From contig JAEUOU010000006.1 of the NCBI GenBank assembly GCA_016790575.1, positions 244,737 to 308,736 of the forward strand: a stretch of DNA of 64,000 bases, written 5' to 3'. The position numbers were made by a program, and so were the translations under genes. This stretch comes from Burkholderiaceae bacterium (GTDB lineage Bacteria; Pseudomonadota; Gammaproteobacteria; Burkholderiales; Burkholderiaceae_C). A model generated the notes under the pieces. It worked only from the letters and a program-made list of their open reading frames with translations, ran no database searches and was not told where the DNA came from. Positions 9,111 to 20,466 of the stretch are shown piece after piece. Each line of letters opens with the position of its first letter. The stretch's first letter is position 1.

Positions 9111-9773
9111 TCAGTAGCGGCGTTCCAGCACCATGAGATCGGCTTCGCGACGCATCTGGAAGCGGTTGAGAAAGCTGTTGCCCAACAAAACGAATGGCAT
9201 GGGCTGCGCGGTGACGATGCCATCGACATCAAACAGCTCCACGTCGCCGAGGCGCACGCTGGCGAATTTGACCCGCCATCCCTGCGCCATGCCGTTGGCG
9301 GTGCCGACACGTACCGGGGGGCTGGTGCGGTAATTCAGTCCCATGCGGTCGGCATCGCTCGAACCGAGGGCGACGACAGAGGCGCCGGTATCCACCATGA
9401 ACTGCACGGTCTGCCCGTTGATCTGGCCGCCGCCCATGAAATGGCCGCCGCCGTCGGAGGTCAGCACCACGCGGTTGCCCCGCCCAGGCGCGGGCGCCGT
9501 GCTGCCGACACTGACGGGCGCTTCGCCCAAGCCGACGGTGTGGCGGCGGCCCGCCATTTCCACCACGGCGCTTGCCTGGGCCCCGGACACGGAGATCAGT
9601 CGTACCCCCAGATGACTTTCGCCCGGGGCGACAGTCCGTGGCGGTGCGCCATCCACCACCAGCAAGGCCCGCTGCCCCATGATGCCGCTCAGGCTGACCG
9701 ACTGGGCCGCAACGGTGCTGCCGGCCGTCAAGGCCATGACCAGGGTCAGTACTTGCAGCCAAGGCTGCGGCAT
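9111..9773 (-). CDS. Retropepsin-like aspartic protease, exported
   Basis: 220-residue exported protein with an N-terminal signal peptide cleaved near AQS (about residue 24). The single aspartic-protease motif VDTGAS lies near residue 137, followed by the flap and a C-terminal FVLLGNSFLNRF. Such single-domain, clan AA proteases must dimerise to be active. It belongs with the bacterial family in which the protease domain follows an SH3-like periplasmic N-domain. Substrate unknown. It is transcribed after yajQ with a 6-bp gap. Confidence 0.85.
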   Translation of the reverse strand: MPQPWLQVLTLVMALTAGSTVAAQSVSLSGIMGQRALLVVDGAPPRTVAPGESHLGVRLISVSGAQASAVVEMAGRRHTVGLGEAPVSVGSTAPAPGRGNRVVLTSDGGGHFMGGGQINGQTVQFMVDTGASVVALGSSDADRMGLNYRTSPPVRVGTANGMAQGWRVKFASVRLGDVELFDVDGIVTAQPMPFVLLGNSFLNRFQMRREADLMVLERRY

Positions 9774-9779
9774 GGCGCG

Positions 9780-10265
9780 TCAGTCCCGGAAGTTGTCGAA
9801 ACTCAGCGGCAGATCAGCCATGTCCTTGCGCAGCATGGCCATCACGGCCTGCAGGTCATCACGTTTGGCGCCGGTCACGCGTACTTTCTCATCCTGAATG
9901 GCCGCCTGGACCTTCAGTTTGCTTTCCTTGACCAGTTTCTGGATTTTTTTGCCGTCTTCGCTGCCAATGCCGCTGCGTACCTTGACGACCTGTTTGACCT
10001 TGTCACCACCGATCTTCTGCACGGCACCCTTGTCGAGGAACCGCACATCGACGTTGCGTTTGGTCATTTTGTTGCGCAGGATGTCTTCGACCTGCACCAG
10101 CTGGAAATCCGCATCGCCGAACAAAGTGATTTCCTTGTCCTTGAACTCCACGGCCGCCGACGTTCCCTTGAAATCGAAACGGGTGGCGATTTCCTTCGCG
10201 GTGTTTTCCACCGCGTTCTTCACTTCAACCAGATTGGGGTCGCAGACGGTATCGAAAGAGGGCAT
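9780..10265 (-). CDS. YajQ family nucleotide-binding protein
   Basis: 161-residue member of the YajQ family: two ferredoxin-like halves, starting [18 protein letters not shown] and ending [13 protein letters not shown], both almost invariant in the family. Some YajQ proteins bind cyclic di-GMP and affect transcription; others are annotated as nucleotide-binding only. ATG 10265 is chosen because the conserved N-terminus starts there. The gene is divergent from murB, with only 42 bp between the start codons. Confidence 0.93.
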   Translation of the reverse strand: MPSFDTVCDPNLVEVKNAVENTAKEIATRFDFKGTSAAVEFKDKEITLFGDADFQLVQVEDILRNKMTKRNVDVRFLDKGAVQKIGGDKVKQVVKVRSGIGSEDGKKIQKLVKESKLKVQAAIQDEKVRVTGAKRDDLQAVMAMLRKDMADLPLSFDNFRD

Positions 10266-10307
10266 GTCAGTCTCGGTCGGCAGAGTTCGGAATGCGACAA
10301 TTCTCCC

Positions 10308-11360
10308 ATGTTCCCCGAGACCAACGTGCCGCTGCAGGCCCTCAACACCTTCGGCATCGCCGCCCGCGCACAGACACTGGTGCGGGTGCGGTCCGAAGAC
10401 GATCTTCGCGCGGTTCTGGCCGATCCGGTGCTCGGCCCGGCGCCCAAATTCGTGCTCGGGGGCGGCAGCAACATCGTGCTCACCGGCGACGTCCGGCCGC
10501 TGGTGCTCAAGGTGGAACTGGCCGGCCGGCGCGTGGTGGGCGAGACGTCGCGGGCCTGGATCGTGGAAGCGGGGGCGGGCGAGCGCTGGCACGATCTGGT
10601 GGCATGGACGCTGGAGCAGGGTCTGCCCGGGCTGGAGAACATGGCGCTGATTCCCGGCACCGTCGGCGCCGCGCCGGTCCAGAACATCGGCGCCTATGGC
10701 GTGGAACTGCAGGACCGTTTCGAATCACTCGATGCCATGGATCTGCACAGCGGTGACGTTTTCACGCTGAACGCCGCCCAGTGTGCCTTCGGGTACCGGG
10801 ATTCGGTCTTCAAACACCACGCGTCGAAGCCGGGTGACTTCGGTCTGGCCGGCCGCGCGCTGATCCTGCGGGTGCGGTTCGCGTTGCCGCGGCCCTGGAA
10901 ACCCGTGCTGGGTTATCTGGATCTGGAGCGCCGCATGCAGGAGACTGGCATCGCCGCGCCGGACGCCCGGCAGATTTTCGACTGGGTCTGCGCCATTCGC
11001 CGCGCCAAGCTGCCCGATCCGGCCGTGATCGGCAACGCGGGCAGCTTTTTCAAGAACCCCAGCGTGACACCCGAGCAGTGCGCCGACATCATTGCCCGTG
11101 ACCCCAAGTTGGTGCATTACCCGATGCCCGACGGCAGTGTGAAGCTGGCTGCCGGCTGGCTGATCGATGCCTGTGGCTGGAAAGGCAAGACGGTGGGGCA
11201 TGCCGGTGTGTATGACCGGCAGGCCCTCGTGCTGGTCAACCGGGGCGACGCGGAGCACCCGTGCACCGGTGGCGAGGTGATGACGCTGGCCCGCGCCATC
11301 CAGACCAGTGTCTACGAGCGTTTCGGCATCCGGCTGGAGCCCGAGCCGGTGGTGGTCTGA
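10308..11360 (+). CDS. murB: UDP-N-acetylenolpyruvoylglucosamine reductase MurB
   Basis: 350-residue FAD enzyme that reduces UDP-GlcNAc-enolpyruvate to UDP-MurNAc in peptidoglycan synthesis. FAD-binding motif [10 protein letters not shown] near residue 48, substrate/FAD loop [18 protein letters not shown], the type I pattern GYRDSVFK, and the catalytic serine in [10 protein letters not shown]. The C-terminal LEPEPVVV contains the expected catalytic Glu. ATG 10308 begins with [16 protein letters not shown], typical of the N-terminus. Confidence 0.96.
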   Translation: MFPETNVPLQALNTFGIAARAQTLVRVRSEDDLRAVLADPVLGPAPKFVLGGGSNIVLTGDVRPLVLKVELAGRRVVGETSRAWIVEAGAGERWHDLVAWTLEQGLPGLENMALIPGTVGAAPVQNIGAYGVELQDRFESLDAMDLHSGDVFTLNAAQCAFGYRDSVFKHHASKPGDFGLAGRALILRVRFALPRPWKPVLGYLDLERRMQETGIAAPDARQIFDWVCAIRRAKLPDPAVIGNAGSFFKNPSVTPEQCADIIARDPKLVHYPMPDGSVKLAAGWLIDACGWKGKTVGHAGVYDRQALVLVNRGDAEHPCTGGEVMTLARAIQTSVYERFGIRLEPEPVVV

Positions 11361-11429
11361 CAGCGTTTGTCGGAGAATGCCGGCAGGCGCCCGGTTTGTC
11401 GGCCGGGCAGCTCCAACAGGAGGTTTCCC

Positions 11430-12692
11430 ATGAAAAAATGCGTTGCGGCCACCGGACTCCTTGCGCTGGTGGCAGGGTTGAACGCGCAGACCATTCCGCG
11501 CATGAAACTGACCGACGGTGAGCTCAGTTGCGCGCAGATCCACGCCGAAATCGGGCAGATGGACGATGTTCTGGCGCTCAATGCCGCCTCGCCCATGGGG
11601 CAGCAGGCCCGCGCGCGCAAGGAATTCCTGACCGGCTTTTTTGTCCAGCGCGGCTGCCGCACCAGCGATCTGGGTGCGGCCCCGGCGCAGGCCAAGCCGG
11701 CAAGCCCGGCGCTCGCCGCCGCGCCGGTGGCGCCGGCTGCCGCACCGCCGTCTGCGCCGGACTGGCGGGCGCTGCTGCAGGGCCCGTTGCCGGTCATCGA
11801 TGGCGGCGCCCAGGTGGTCAAGGGCAGTGCCGATCTCAAAGGCAAGCGCTTTTACGTCAGCGAGTACCGCGTGCTGTTTGAAGTCAACGGCACGGTGACG
11901 GCCAGTTCCCGCGCGGCGTATTTCGGGGGCACCAACTACGGCGGCACCCGGGTGACGGTCAACTACCAGGTGGCCAACATGGACATCGCGGCGCTGCAGG
12001 CGCTCGTCGACCGCTCGTATGCCGATTTTCTGGCGCGCCTGGAAGCCGCAGGGGCGAAGCCGGAGCCGGCCGAGCCGTTCATCCGCGAATTCGGCACCGT
12101 GTACGACGCGTCGCTGGAGCCCACCCGGCCCGGCGCGCCGGTGATCGAAGACCAGGACCTCGGTTTCGGCCACCGCCGCTACATGGTGTTCGCGCCGAGC
12201 GGCATGAAGCTCAATCCGCGCGGCATGGCCGGGCTGGGCGCCGGCAACCTGGGCAACCGCATGGCGTTCATCAAGGGCAACGTCGAGGCGATTTCGGTCT
12301 CGATTGCGGTGAACCTGGCGGCGCAGGAGTCGTCCGGCAGCGGCTCATCGCTGTTTCGCAGCGGCAGCAGCGCCAATGCCTCGGCCGCGATGGAGATCGT
12401 GGGCACACGCGCCAACCTGTTCCAGAGCCATGCGCACACCCACGGCATGCGAATGGACAAACCGTTGCCCGTGCCGGGTCAGTTTGCGACCTTCCGCGAA
12501 ACCGGTGGCTATGACAGCCGCCAGGACGCGGCCGTGCAGGGAATCCAGGCGCTGGGCCGGCTGATGGGGCAGGCCGGCAACCAGAACAAACGCGTGGAGA
12601 TGGCGATTGACGTGGACACGGCGGCCATGGTCCGACTGGCCGCGCAGGGCATCGCCACCGTCAACCAGGGCATTGCGGCCAATATCCGCTGA
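11430..12692 (+). CDS. Exported protein of unknown function
   Basis: 420-residue protein not recognised. A signal peptide is visible (KK, hydrophobic GLLALVAGL, cleavage near NAQ, residue 20). Then comes a Cys-containing segment with CAQIHAEIGQMDDVLAL and FVQRGC, an Ala/Pro-rich linker (about residues 85-115), and a larger domain rich in Gly, Ala and Ser without membrane helices. The start at 11430 follows AGGAGGT by five bases. It stands alone between murB and the convergent argG. A periplasmic or surface location is likely. Confidence 0.75.
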   Translation: MKKCVAATGLLALVAGLNAQTIPRMKLTDGELSCAQIHAEIGQMDDVLALNAASPMGQQARARKEFLTGFFVQRGCRTSDLGAAPAQAKPASPALAAAPVAPAAAPPSAPDWRALLQGPLPVIDGGAQVVKGSADLKGKRFYVSEYRVLFEVNGTVTASSRAAYFGGTNYGGTRVTVNYQVANMDIAALQALVDRSYADFLARLEAAGAKPEPAEPFIREFGTVYDASLEPTRPGAPVIEDQDLGFGHRRYMVFAPSGMKLNPRGMAGLGAGNLGNRMAFIKGNVEAISVSIAVNLAAQESSGSGSSLFRSGSSANASAAMEIVGTRANLFQSHAHTHGMRMDKPLPVPGQFATFRETGGYDSRQDAAVQGIQALGRLMGQAGNQNKRVEMAIDVDTAAMVRLAAQGIATVNQGIAANIR

Positions 12693-12701
12693 CGCTGACG
12701 C

Positions 12702-12727
12702 GCCGGCCGGTGGTGTGCCCGGCCGGC
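12702..12727. terminator. GC-rich hairpin between convergent genes
   Basis: Perfect 9-bp inverted repeat GCCGGCCGG / CCGGCCGGC with an 8-base loop between the stop of the unknown exported protein and the stop of argG. No T-run follows, so its role as a terminator for either gene is a guess. Confidence 0.4.
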
Positions 12728-12740
12728 CTGTCACGCCGCC

Positions 12741-14409
<1,669 letters not shown>

Positions 14410-14556
14410 GGCTGGGGTGCTTGGTTGTCGTTGAAACGGTAATGGGTGACTTCGCGTCGCGCGGTGGGGGCGAATGCCCGGGTGGTCCGGCCAACGACAC
14501 GGTGTGTACCCGCTCGCAGGAGCGATGGCGTGCTCCCGGTAGCCGCCAATTTTAAG

Positions 14557-14946
14557 TTACTGGCGCTGGCGCGCCTGCTCAACGGCTCGGGCGAAGTCCG
14601 GCTCGGCAAATCCGACGCTCACCCGCGGTTCGACCCCGGGGCCCCAGTCCACGACGGGCCGCTTGATGGTGCTGGCTTGCGCCCGCATCACGGCGCGCGC
14701 GCTGGCGTTGTCCGTGACGCCAGCGCGAATCGGCTCGTCCAATGCGCGCCAGCTCGTGCCTTTTCGGTTCAGCAATCGTTCCCAACCGACCACCCCAAGC
14801 CACTCATCCAGCGGCCCATCGGGAACGCCAGCCTTCTTGAAATCATGAAAAACATGATCGACACCGCGCGCGTCAAGCCACGCGCGGGCTTTTTTGACAG
14901 TGTCGCAATGGGGAATGCCATACAGGCGAATAACGGGTTTGCTCAT
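14557..14946 (-). CDS. ArsC/Spx-like reductase (YffB type)
   Basis: 129-residue thioredoxin-fold protein of the ArsC-related YffB group. It starts VIRLYGIPHCDTVKKAR with a single cysteine at about residue 13. The conserved ending region KRPVVDWG carries the family Arg-Pro. It lacks the second active cysteine expected in true arsenate reductases, and there are no ars genes nearby, so a role in glutathione-linked thiol chemistry is more likely than arsenate reduction. It is divergent from folC (60 bp between starts). Confidence 0.85.
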   Translation of the reverse strand: MSKPVIRLYGIPHCDTVKKARAWLDARGVDHVFHDFKKAGVPDGPLDEWLGVVGWERLLNRKGTSWRALDEPIRAGVTDNASARAVMRAQASTIKRPVVDWGPGVEPRVSVGFAEPDFARAVEQARQRQ

Positions 14947-15006
14947 CGGACAGATCATGCGGGAAAGCGCGGTGCGCGACAATTCGGGCCGATTATTCCC
15001 CCTGCC

Positions 15007-16296
15007 ATGAAAAATTTGTCCGACTGGCTTGCACACTGCGAGCGCCTGCATCCCGCCACGATTGAACTCGGTCTGGAACGGGTACGTGCCGTAGCGCAGC
15101 GCATGGAACTGGCTTTTGCCTGTCCTGTCATCACGGTCGCGGGCACCAATGGCAAGGGATCGACCTGTGCCATGCTCGACAGCGTCCTGACGCACGCAGG
15201 CTACCGCACCGGGCTGTACACGTCGCCGCACCTCGTGCGGTTTGCCGAACGCTGCCGGATCCAGGGTCAGGTCGTCGACGACGAAGATCTGGTGCCGTTT
15301 TTCGAACGGGTCGAAGCGGCGCGCGGTGACGTCTCGTTGACCTATTTCGAATTCACCACTTTGGCGATTCTGGCCCGACTGGCCGCAGCGGCCCTGGATG
15401 TGGTGATTCTGGAGGTCGGACTCGGGGGCCGGCTGGATGCCGTCAATGTTGTCGATCCCGACTGCGCCGTCATTACGAGTATCGATCTGGACCACATGGA
15501 GTTCCTGGGGCCTGATCGCGAGGCGATCGGTTACGAGAAGGCGGGCATCATGCGGACCGGCCGGCCTGTGGTGGTCAGCGATCCCGCGCCGCCCCGCAGT
15601 GTGATGGACCGAGCACGCGAGATCGGCGCCGAACTGTGGTGTGCGGGGCGGGATTTTCATGTCAGCGGCGATCGTCAGCAATGGTCCTGGCAAGGGCGGG
15701 GGCGCCGCTACAGCGGGCTTGCGTTTCCGGCCTTGCGGGGCGCCAACCAACTGGTCAACGCGGCCGGCGTGATCGCCGCATTGCAGGCTTTGCGTGACCG
15801 CCTGCCGGTCAATGCGCAGGCGCTGCGCAATGGCCTGGTGCTGGTCGAGTGGCCGGGGCGTTTTCAGATCATTCCGGGCGAGCCGGCACTGGTGCTGGAT
15901 GTGGCCCACAACCCGCATGCGGTGGCAACACTCGCCGAGAACCTTGATGCGATGGGCTTTTACCCGGCGACACACGCCGTGTTCGGCGCGATGGCCGACA
16001 AGGATGTGGCCGGAATGTTGGCGCGGGTCGATCCGCTGGTCGATCGGTGGTATTTCTGTGACCTCCCGACGCCGCGTGCGGCGTCGGCTACGGATCTGAT
16101 GTCGGCATGGCGGGGCGTCAGCCGGCACGCCGGGGCGCATGGCAGCGTGGCCGGCAAACCGTCCGAAGCCTTGCAGGCCGCTCTGGCGGCGGCAGACCCG
16201 GCTGATAGAATCATCGTCTTTGGTTCCTTCTTCACCGTCGGTGGTGTCCTTCAGGACGGCTTGCCTCGTCGGAGTGCCCGCCACCTCGGTGCCTGA
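15007..16296 (+). CDS. folC: Bifunctional dihydrofolate/folylpolyglutamate synthase
   Basis: 429-residue Mur-ligase-family enzyme. It adds glutamate to dihydropteroate and then extends the folate tail. P-loop VAGTNGKGSTCA near residue 44, the DHFS loop LYTSPHLVRFAERCRI, the metal-site block EVGLGGRLDAVN, and the C-terminal domain beginning WPGRFQI with DVAHNPHA are visible. ATG 15007 is the first conserved start. It leads the plus-strand cluster folC - SPOR protein - cvpA - purF - metZ - gltX. Confidence 0.95.
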   Translation: MKNLSDWLAHCERLHPATIELGLERVRAVAQRMELAFACPVITVAGTNGKGSTCAMLDSVLTHAGYRTGLYTSPHLVRFAERCRIQGQVVDDEDLVPFFERVEAARGDVSLTYFEFTTLAILARLAAAALDVVILEVGLGGRLDAVNVVDPDCAVITSIDLDHMEFLGPDREAIGYEKAGIMRTGRPVVVSDPAPPRSVMDRAREIGAELWCAGRDFHVSGDRQQWSWQGRGRRYSGLAFPALRGANQLVNAAGVIAALQALRDRLPVNAQALRNGLVLVEWPGRFQIIPGEPALVLDVAHNPHAVATLAENLDAMGFYPATHAVFGAMADKDVAGMLARVDPLVDRWYFCDLPTPRAASATDLMSAWRGVSRHAGAHGSVAGKPSEALQAALAAADPADRIIVFGSFFTVGGVLQDGLPRRSARHLGA

Positions 16297-16307
16297 CCCC
16301 CAGCGTC

Positions 16308-17174
16308 ATGCCCTTGTTTTCGTTTCGCAAGTCCGACGCCCCATCCTTATCCTGCACTCCCCGTGGGCCGGACGCCGGCTCGGCAGCGGTGCAGGCAGAG
16401 ACGGTCGAAGCACTGCGGCGGCGCGCGCGGCACCGCCTGCTGGGCGCGTCAGTTCTGGTGCTGGCGGCAGTTTTCGGGTTTCCCCTGCTGTTCGACAGCC
16501 AGCCGCGCCCCGTATCGGTCGATGTGCCCATCACGATTCCGGACCGCGACAAGGTCAAACCGCTGACGGTTCCGGCTGTGCCGGCAAATTCCGCGCCAGT
16601 GGCCGTTGCGGCCAGTGCCCCAGTCCAGGGGACGGGCCCGGTCGGCGCGACGGCGAGCCTGGCCGCGCGCGAAGAACTGGTTCCGCCGGCGGTTGCGGCG
16701 CCACCAGCGAAACCGGCCGCTTCCGTCGCCACTGGAGCGACGAAAAAGGAGCCCGCTGCGGCCGCCCAGACGCCGGTTGCTCCGGTATCAGAGAGAAATC
16801 AGGCGATACCCAGCGTAAAACCTTCATCGGGTGCTATCGAAAAAGTACCGGAAAAGGCACCCTCGGACAAGACTCAGCCGAAAGCGGATGACGGCGCCCG
16901 CGCACGGGCCTTGCTGGACGGCCAGGATCCGGCTGCGTCAGGAGGCGGTCGCTTCATCGTTCAGATCGGCGCTTTTGCCGACGCCACCAAGGCCCGTGAG
17001 GTACGGCTCAAAGTCGAACGCGCGGGCCTGAAAACCTACACCCACGTCATCGAAACCGGTGAGGGCAAACGCATTCGTGTGCGGGTGGGCCCCTACCCAA
17101 CCCGTGCCGAGGCGGACAAAGCGGCAGGGCGCATTCGCGCGCTGGATCTTCCGGCTGCCATTCTTACCCTGTGA
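16308..17174 (+). CDS. SPOR-domain membrane protein, DedD-like
   Basis: 288-residue division-associated protein. A short cytoplasmic N-terminus is followed by one membrane helix (LLGASVLVLAAVFGFPLLF, about residues 45-63), a Pro/Ala-rich periplasmic linker, and a C-terminal SPOR domain (about residues 212-288; FIVQIGAFADATKAREV) that binds denuded septal peptidoglycan. Repeat copy d lies in frame in the linker and reads IPSVKPSSGAIEK. Position between folC and cvpA is the usual place of dedD. It overlaps cvpA by four bases. Confidence 0.88.
   Translation: MPLFSFRKSDAPSLSCTPRGPDAGSAAVQAETVEALRRRARHRLLGASVLVLAAVFGFPLLFDSQPRPVSVDVPITIPDRDKVKPLTVPAVPANSAPVAVAASAPVQGTGPVGATASLAAREELVPPAVAAPPAKPAASVATGATKKEPAAAAQTPVAPVSERNQAIPSVKPSSGAIEKVPEKAPSDKTQPKADDGARARALLDGQDPAASGGGRFIVQIGAFADATKAREVRLKVERAGLKTYTHVIETGEGKRIRVRVGPYPTRAEADKAAGRIRALDLPAAILTL
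16807..16837 (+). repeat. Dispersed 31-bp repeat, copy d (in-frame in CDS)
   Basis: TACCCAGCGTAAAA is intact, the middle is diverged, and GCTAT is at the expected place. It lies in the disordered linker of the SPOR protein and reads IPSVKPSSGAI, the same phase as copies e, g and h. Confidence 0.75.
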
Positions 17175-17689
17175 GTTCAGGCATGCAGGCTGTGCAGGCG
17201 ATGGCGGTCGCAGACTGGGTTTTTCTGGGTGTCCTGTTGGTTTCGGCGGTTCTGGGGTTGTGGCGCGGGCTGGTGTACGAGATGGTGTCGGTACTGGGCT
17301 GGGTGGCCGCGTTTGTGGCCGCGCAGTGGTTTGCGACCGATCTGGCGCCGCGTTTGCCGCTGGGCGATGCGTCCGAGCCGGTACGGTTCGCGGCGGCTTT
17401 CGTGTTGATTTTTGTCGCTTGCGCCTTCCTTGGTGGTTTGTTGGCATGGCTGGCACGCAAGCTGGTAACCGCCGCCGGGCTGCGCCCGGTCGACAGGACG
17501 CTGGGTCTGGCATTCGGACTCGTTCGGGGCTTCATCATCTTGCTGGCCTTGGCGGTGTTTGTTGGCATGACGCCCCTGCGGCAGGAGACCTGGTGGAAAG
17601 AGTCCAGGGGTGCGGCGCTTTTGGCGACAATGCTGGAAGGCCTCAAACCGGTGTTGCCATCGGTGGTTCGGCAATCGCTGAACGCATGA
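17171..17689 (+). CDS. cvpA: CvpA family membrane protein (GTG start)
   Basis: 172-residue inner-membrane protein with four hydrophobic segments (VADWVFLGVLLVSAVLG; MVSVLGWVAAFVAAQWF; AAAFVLIFVACAFLGGLLAWL; GFIILLALAVFVGM). This is the CvpA (colicin V production) pattern. GTG 17171 overlaps the SPOR gene stop (GTGA). It lies directly before purF, the arrangement known in many proteobacteria. Molecular role remains uncertain. Confidence 0.9.
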   Translation: MSSGMQAVQAMAVADWVFLGVLLVSAVLGLWRGLVYEMVSVLGWVAAFVAAQWFATDLAPRLPLGDASEPVRFAAAFVLIFVACAFLGGLLAWLARKLVTAAGLRPVDRTLGLAFGLVRGFIILLALAVFVGMTPLRQETWWKESRGAALLATMLEGLKPVLPSVVRQSLNA

Positions 17690-17729
17690 AAGGCCTGTTG
17701 CACCACAGGCCGTACAGAAAGTAACAAGC

Positions 17730-19232
17730 ATGTGTGGAATCGTCGGCGTTGTCAGCAACGCACCCGTCAACCAGCTGATCTATGACGCGCTGCTGCTCTT
17801 GCAGCACCGCGGCCAGGATGCTGCCGGCATCGTGACCCAGCTGGATCGCAAGTTTTTCATGCACAAGGCCAAAGGCATGGTGCGCGATGTTTTCCGCACC
17901 CGCAACATGCGCTCCCTGCCGGGCAACAGCGGCCTCGGTCAGGTGCGCTATCCCACTGCCGGCAATGCGTACAGTGAGGAAGAGGCCCAGCCGTTTTATG
18001 TCAACGCGCCTTTTGGCATTGTTCTGGTTCACAACGGCAATCTGACCAATGCCCATGCACTCCGGGCGGAACTGGCTGCGGCCGATCACCGCCACATCAA
18101 TACCGACAGTGACTCCGAGGTCCTGATCAACATCCTTGCCCACGAACTGGAGCAGTGCACCCGTGGACAACCGCTGACCCCCGAAGTGGTGTTTTCGGCC
18201 GTGCGGCGGGTTCACCTGCGCCTGCGGGGTTCTTACGCGGTAATTGCGCAAATCGCGGGATACGGGCTTCTGGCCTTTCGTGATCCCTATGGAATTCGTC
18301 CCTTGTGTCTCGGGAGGGGAAGTGATGGCACCGTCATGGCCGCCAGCGAGTCGGTTGCGCTGGAAGGGACGGGGCACGTTTTCGAACGTGACATCGCACC
18401 CGGCGAGGCCGTGGTCGTGACTCTGGACGGACAGATCCATGGGCAGCAATGCGCCGAGCACTCCCGCCTGAATCCGTGCATCTTCGAGTTTGTCTACCTC
18501 GCCAGGCCTGATTCGGTACTCGACGGCATTTCGGTTTACCAGGCCCGAATGAATCTGGGGCAAACCCTTGCGCAGCGTGTCGTTTCGGTCGTGCCGCCGT
18601 CTGACATCGACGTGGTCATCCCGATCCCGGAATCCAGTCGACCCAGTGCCACAGAGCTGGCGCACCTGATTGGCAAGCCCTATCGGGAGGGTTTCGTCAA
18701 GAACCGTTATGTCGGGCGCACCTTCATCATGCCCGGCCAGGCAGTGCGCAAGAAGTCAGTCCGCCAGAAACTCAACGTCATCGCCAGCGAGTTCCGCGGT
18801 CGCAATGTGCTGCTGGTCGACGACTCCATCGTGCGGGGCACCACGTCGCGGGAGATCGTCCAGATGGCACGTGATGCCGGCGCGCGCAGGGTATACATGG
18901 CCAGCGCGGCGCCGCCGGTCCGGTATCCGAACGTCTACGGCATCGACATGCCGACCAAGGACGAGCTGGTCGCCCACGGTCGGACCAATGAAGAAATCCG
19001 CCAGATCATCGGCTGCGATGCGCTGATCTACCAGGAAGTCGATGGCATGAAGCGCGCGGTAGGTTCGCTCAACGCCCGGATCGCCGGTTTCGATGCCTCC
19101 TGCTTCGACGGTGTCTATGTGACCGGGGACATTGCCGACAGCGACATTGCGCGGCTGAACGAAAAGCGGGTTCAGGCTGACGAGGCGGGCGAGGACACCT
19201 CTCGCCTCGCGCTTCCCAATACCCAGCACTGA
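17730..19232 (+). CDS. purF: Amidophosphoribosyltransferase
   Basis: 500-residue first enzyme of purine synthesis, making phosphoribosylamine from PRPP and glutamine. The Ntn-hydrolase nucleophile is Cys2 after Met removal (MCGIVGVV), with LQHRGQDAAGI following. The PRPP loop VLLVDDSIVRGTTS is at about residues 362-375. Length matches the E. coli type without propeptide. It is 40 bp after cvpA. Feedback control by AMP/GMP is known for the family. Confidence 0.97.
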   Translation: MCGIVGVVSNAPVNQLIYDALLLLQHRGQDAAGIVTQLDRKFFMHKAKGMVRDVFRTRNMRSLPGNSGLGQVRYPTAGNAYSEEEAQPFYVNAPFGIVLVHNGNLTNAHALRAELAAADHRHINTDSDSEVLINILAHELEQCTRGQPLTPEVVFSAVRRVHLRLRGSYAVIAQIAGYGLLAFRDPYGIRPLCLGRGSDGTVMAASESVALEGTGHVFERDIAPGEAVVVTLDGQIHGQQCAEHSRLNPCIFEFVYLARPDSVLDGISVYQARMNLGQTLAQRVVSVVPPSDIDVVIPIPESSRPSATELAHLIGKPYREGFVKNRYVGRTFIMPGQAVRKKSVRQKLNVIASEFRGRNVLLVDDSIVRGTTSREIVQMARDAGARRVYMASAAPPVRYPNVYGIDMPTKDELVAHGRTNEEIRQIIGCDALIYQEVDGMKRAVGSLNARIAGFDASCFDGVYVTGDIADSDIARLNEKRVQADEAGEDTSRLALPNTQH

Positions 19233-19248
19233 CACTCGGTACCTGACC

Positions 19249-20466
19249 ATGAAAACTCCGGACCCGAACGATCTGCGCCCCTTGCATCGCGACACCTTGG
19301 CTGTTCGGGCTGCCGTCCCGCGCAGTCAATATGGCGAGAACTCCGAAGCCTTGTACCTGACCAGCGGTTACGTTCAGCCCGACGCGCAATCGTCGGCGCG
19401 CAGATTCGCCGGTGATGAGGACGGATACACCTACGGCCGGACCGGCAACCCGACCGTCCACAGCCTGGAACAGCGCCTGGCGGCCATGGAAGGCGCCGAA
19501 GCGGCCATGGCGACGGCATCGGGCATGTCCGCGATCATGCTGATGTGTTTCAGCTTGCTGCGCAGCGGAGACCACGTGGTGATTTCCCAGTCCATGTTCG
19601 GGTCGACCCTGAAGCTGATTGGCAGCGAATTCGCACGCTTCGGTGTTGAGACCACCTGCGTGCCGCAAACCGATATCACGGCATGGCGCCAGGCGATGCG
19701 GCCCAATACCCGGTTGTTGTTTGCGGAAACGCCAACCAACCCGCTGACCGAAGTCTGCGACATCGCTGCGCTTGCCGACATTGCCCATGGGGCAGGTGCC
19801 TGGCTTGCGGTGGACAACTGTTTTGCCACGCCCGCTCTGCAGCGACCGATTGAACTGGGTGCAGACATCATCATGCATTCGGGAACCAAATTCCTCGATG
19901 GCCAGGGCCGGGTCATGGCGGGCGCGCTGTGTGCGTCCCGCGCCATGGTGCAGGAGCGTTTCCTGCCGGTGCAGAAGAATGCAGGCATGGTGCTGTCGCC
20001 GTTCAATGCCTGGGTGGTGCTCAAAGGTCTGGAGACCCTGAGCCTGCGCATGCGCGCTCAAAGCGAAGCCGCTTTGGCGCTGGCGCGATGGCTGGAGTCC
20101 CATCCGGTGGTTGCCCGGGTCTTCTATCCGGGTCTGACCAGCCACCCGCAACATGCGCTGGCCATGGCGCAGATGGGCGGAGTCGGGGGTGCCGTGCTGT
20201 CGTTTGAGGTCCAGGCCACGTCGCCGCAGATGGCTCGTGAGCGGGCCTTCCGCGTTCTCGATGCCCTGCAGGTGCTGTCCCTCTGTACCAACCTGGGAGA
20301 CACCAAGACCTTGCTGACCCATCCGGCCAGTACATCGCACGGCAAGCTCTCCGAAGACCAGCGACAGTCGGCGGGAATCGGTCAGGGGCTGATCCGTGTT
20401 GCCGTCGGACTTGAACATTTTGATGACATCACGGCCGATATCGGCCGTGGCCTGGAGACCTTGTGA
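19249..20466 (+). CDS. metZ: O-succinylhomoserine sulfhydrylase
   Basis: 405-residue PLP enzyme of the Cys/Met metabolism family. It forms homocysteine from O-succinylhomoserine and sulfide. The PLP lysine is K214 in [10 protein letters not shown]; the DGQGRV continuation is characteristic of MetZ rather than Met[17 protein letters not shown] is the N-terminal cofactor-contact block. It starts 16 bp after purF and its stop overlaps the gltX GTG start. Confidence 0.92.
   Translation: MKTPDPNDLRPLHRDTLAVRAAVPRSQYGENSEALYLTSGYVQPDAQSSARRFAGDEDGYTYGRTGNPTVHSLEQRLAAMEGAEAAMATASGMSAIMLMCFSLLRSGDHVVISQSMFGSTLKLIGSEFARFGVETTCVPQTDITAWRQAMRPNTRLLFAETPTNPLTEVCDIAALADIAHGAGAWLAVDNCFATPALQRPIELGADIIMHSGTKFLDGQGRVMAGALCASRAMVQERFLPVQKNAGMVLSPFNAWVVLKGLETLSLRMRAQSEAALALARWLESHPVVARVFYPGLTSHPQHALAMAQMGGVGGAVLSFEVQATSPQMARERAFRVLDALQVLSLCTNLGDTKTLLTHPASTSHGKLSEDQRQSAGIGQGLIRVAVGLEHFDDITADIGRGLETL

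Noticed and set aside
14557-14946. True arsenate reductase
   Set aside because: No ars operon nearby and no second catalytic cysteine; the sequence fits the YffB-type group.
14947-16284. Upstream open extension of the ArsC-like gene running antisense to folC
   Set aside because: Only the part from ATG 14946 matches the ArsC-like family; the rest is the opposite strand of folC.
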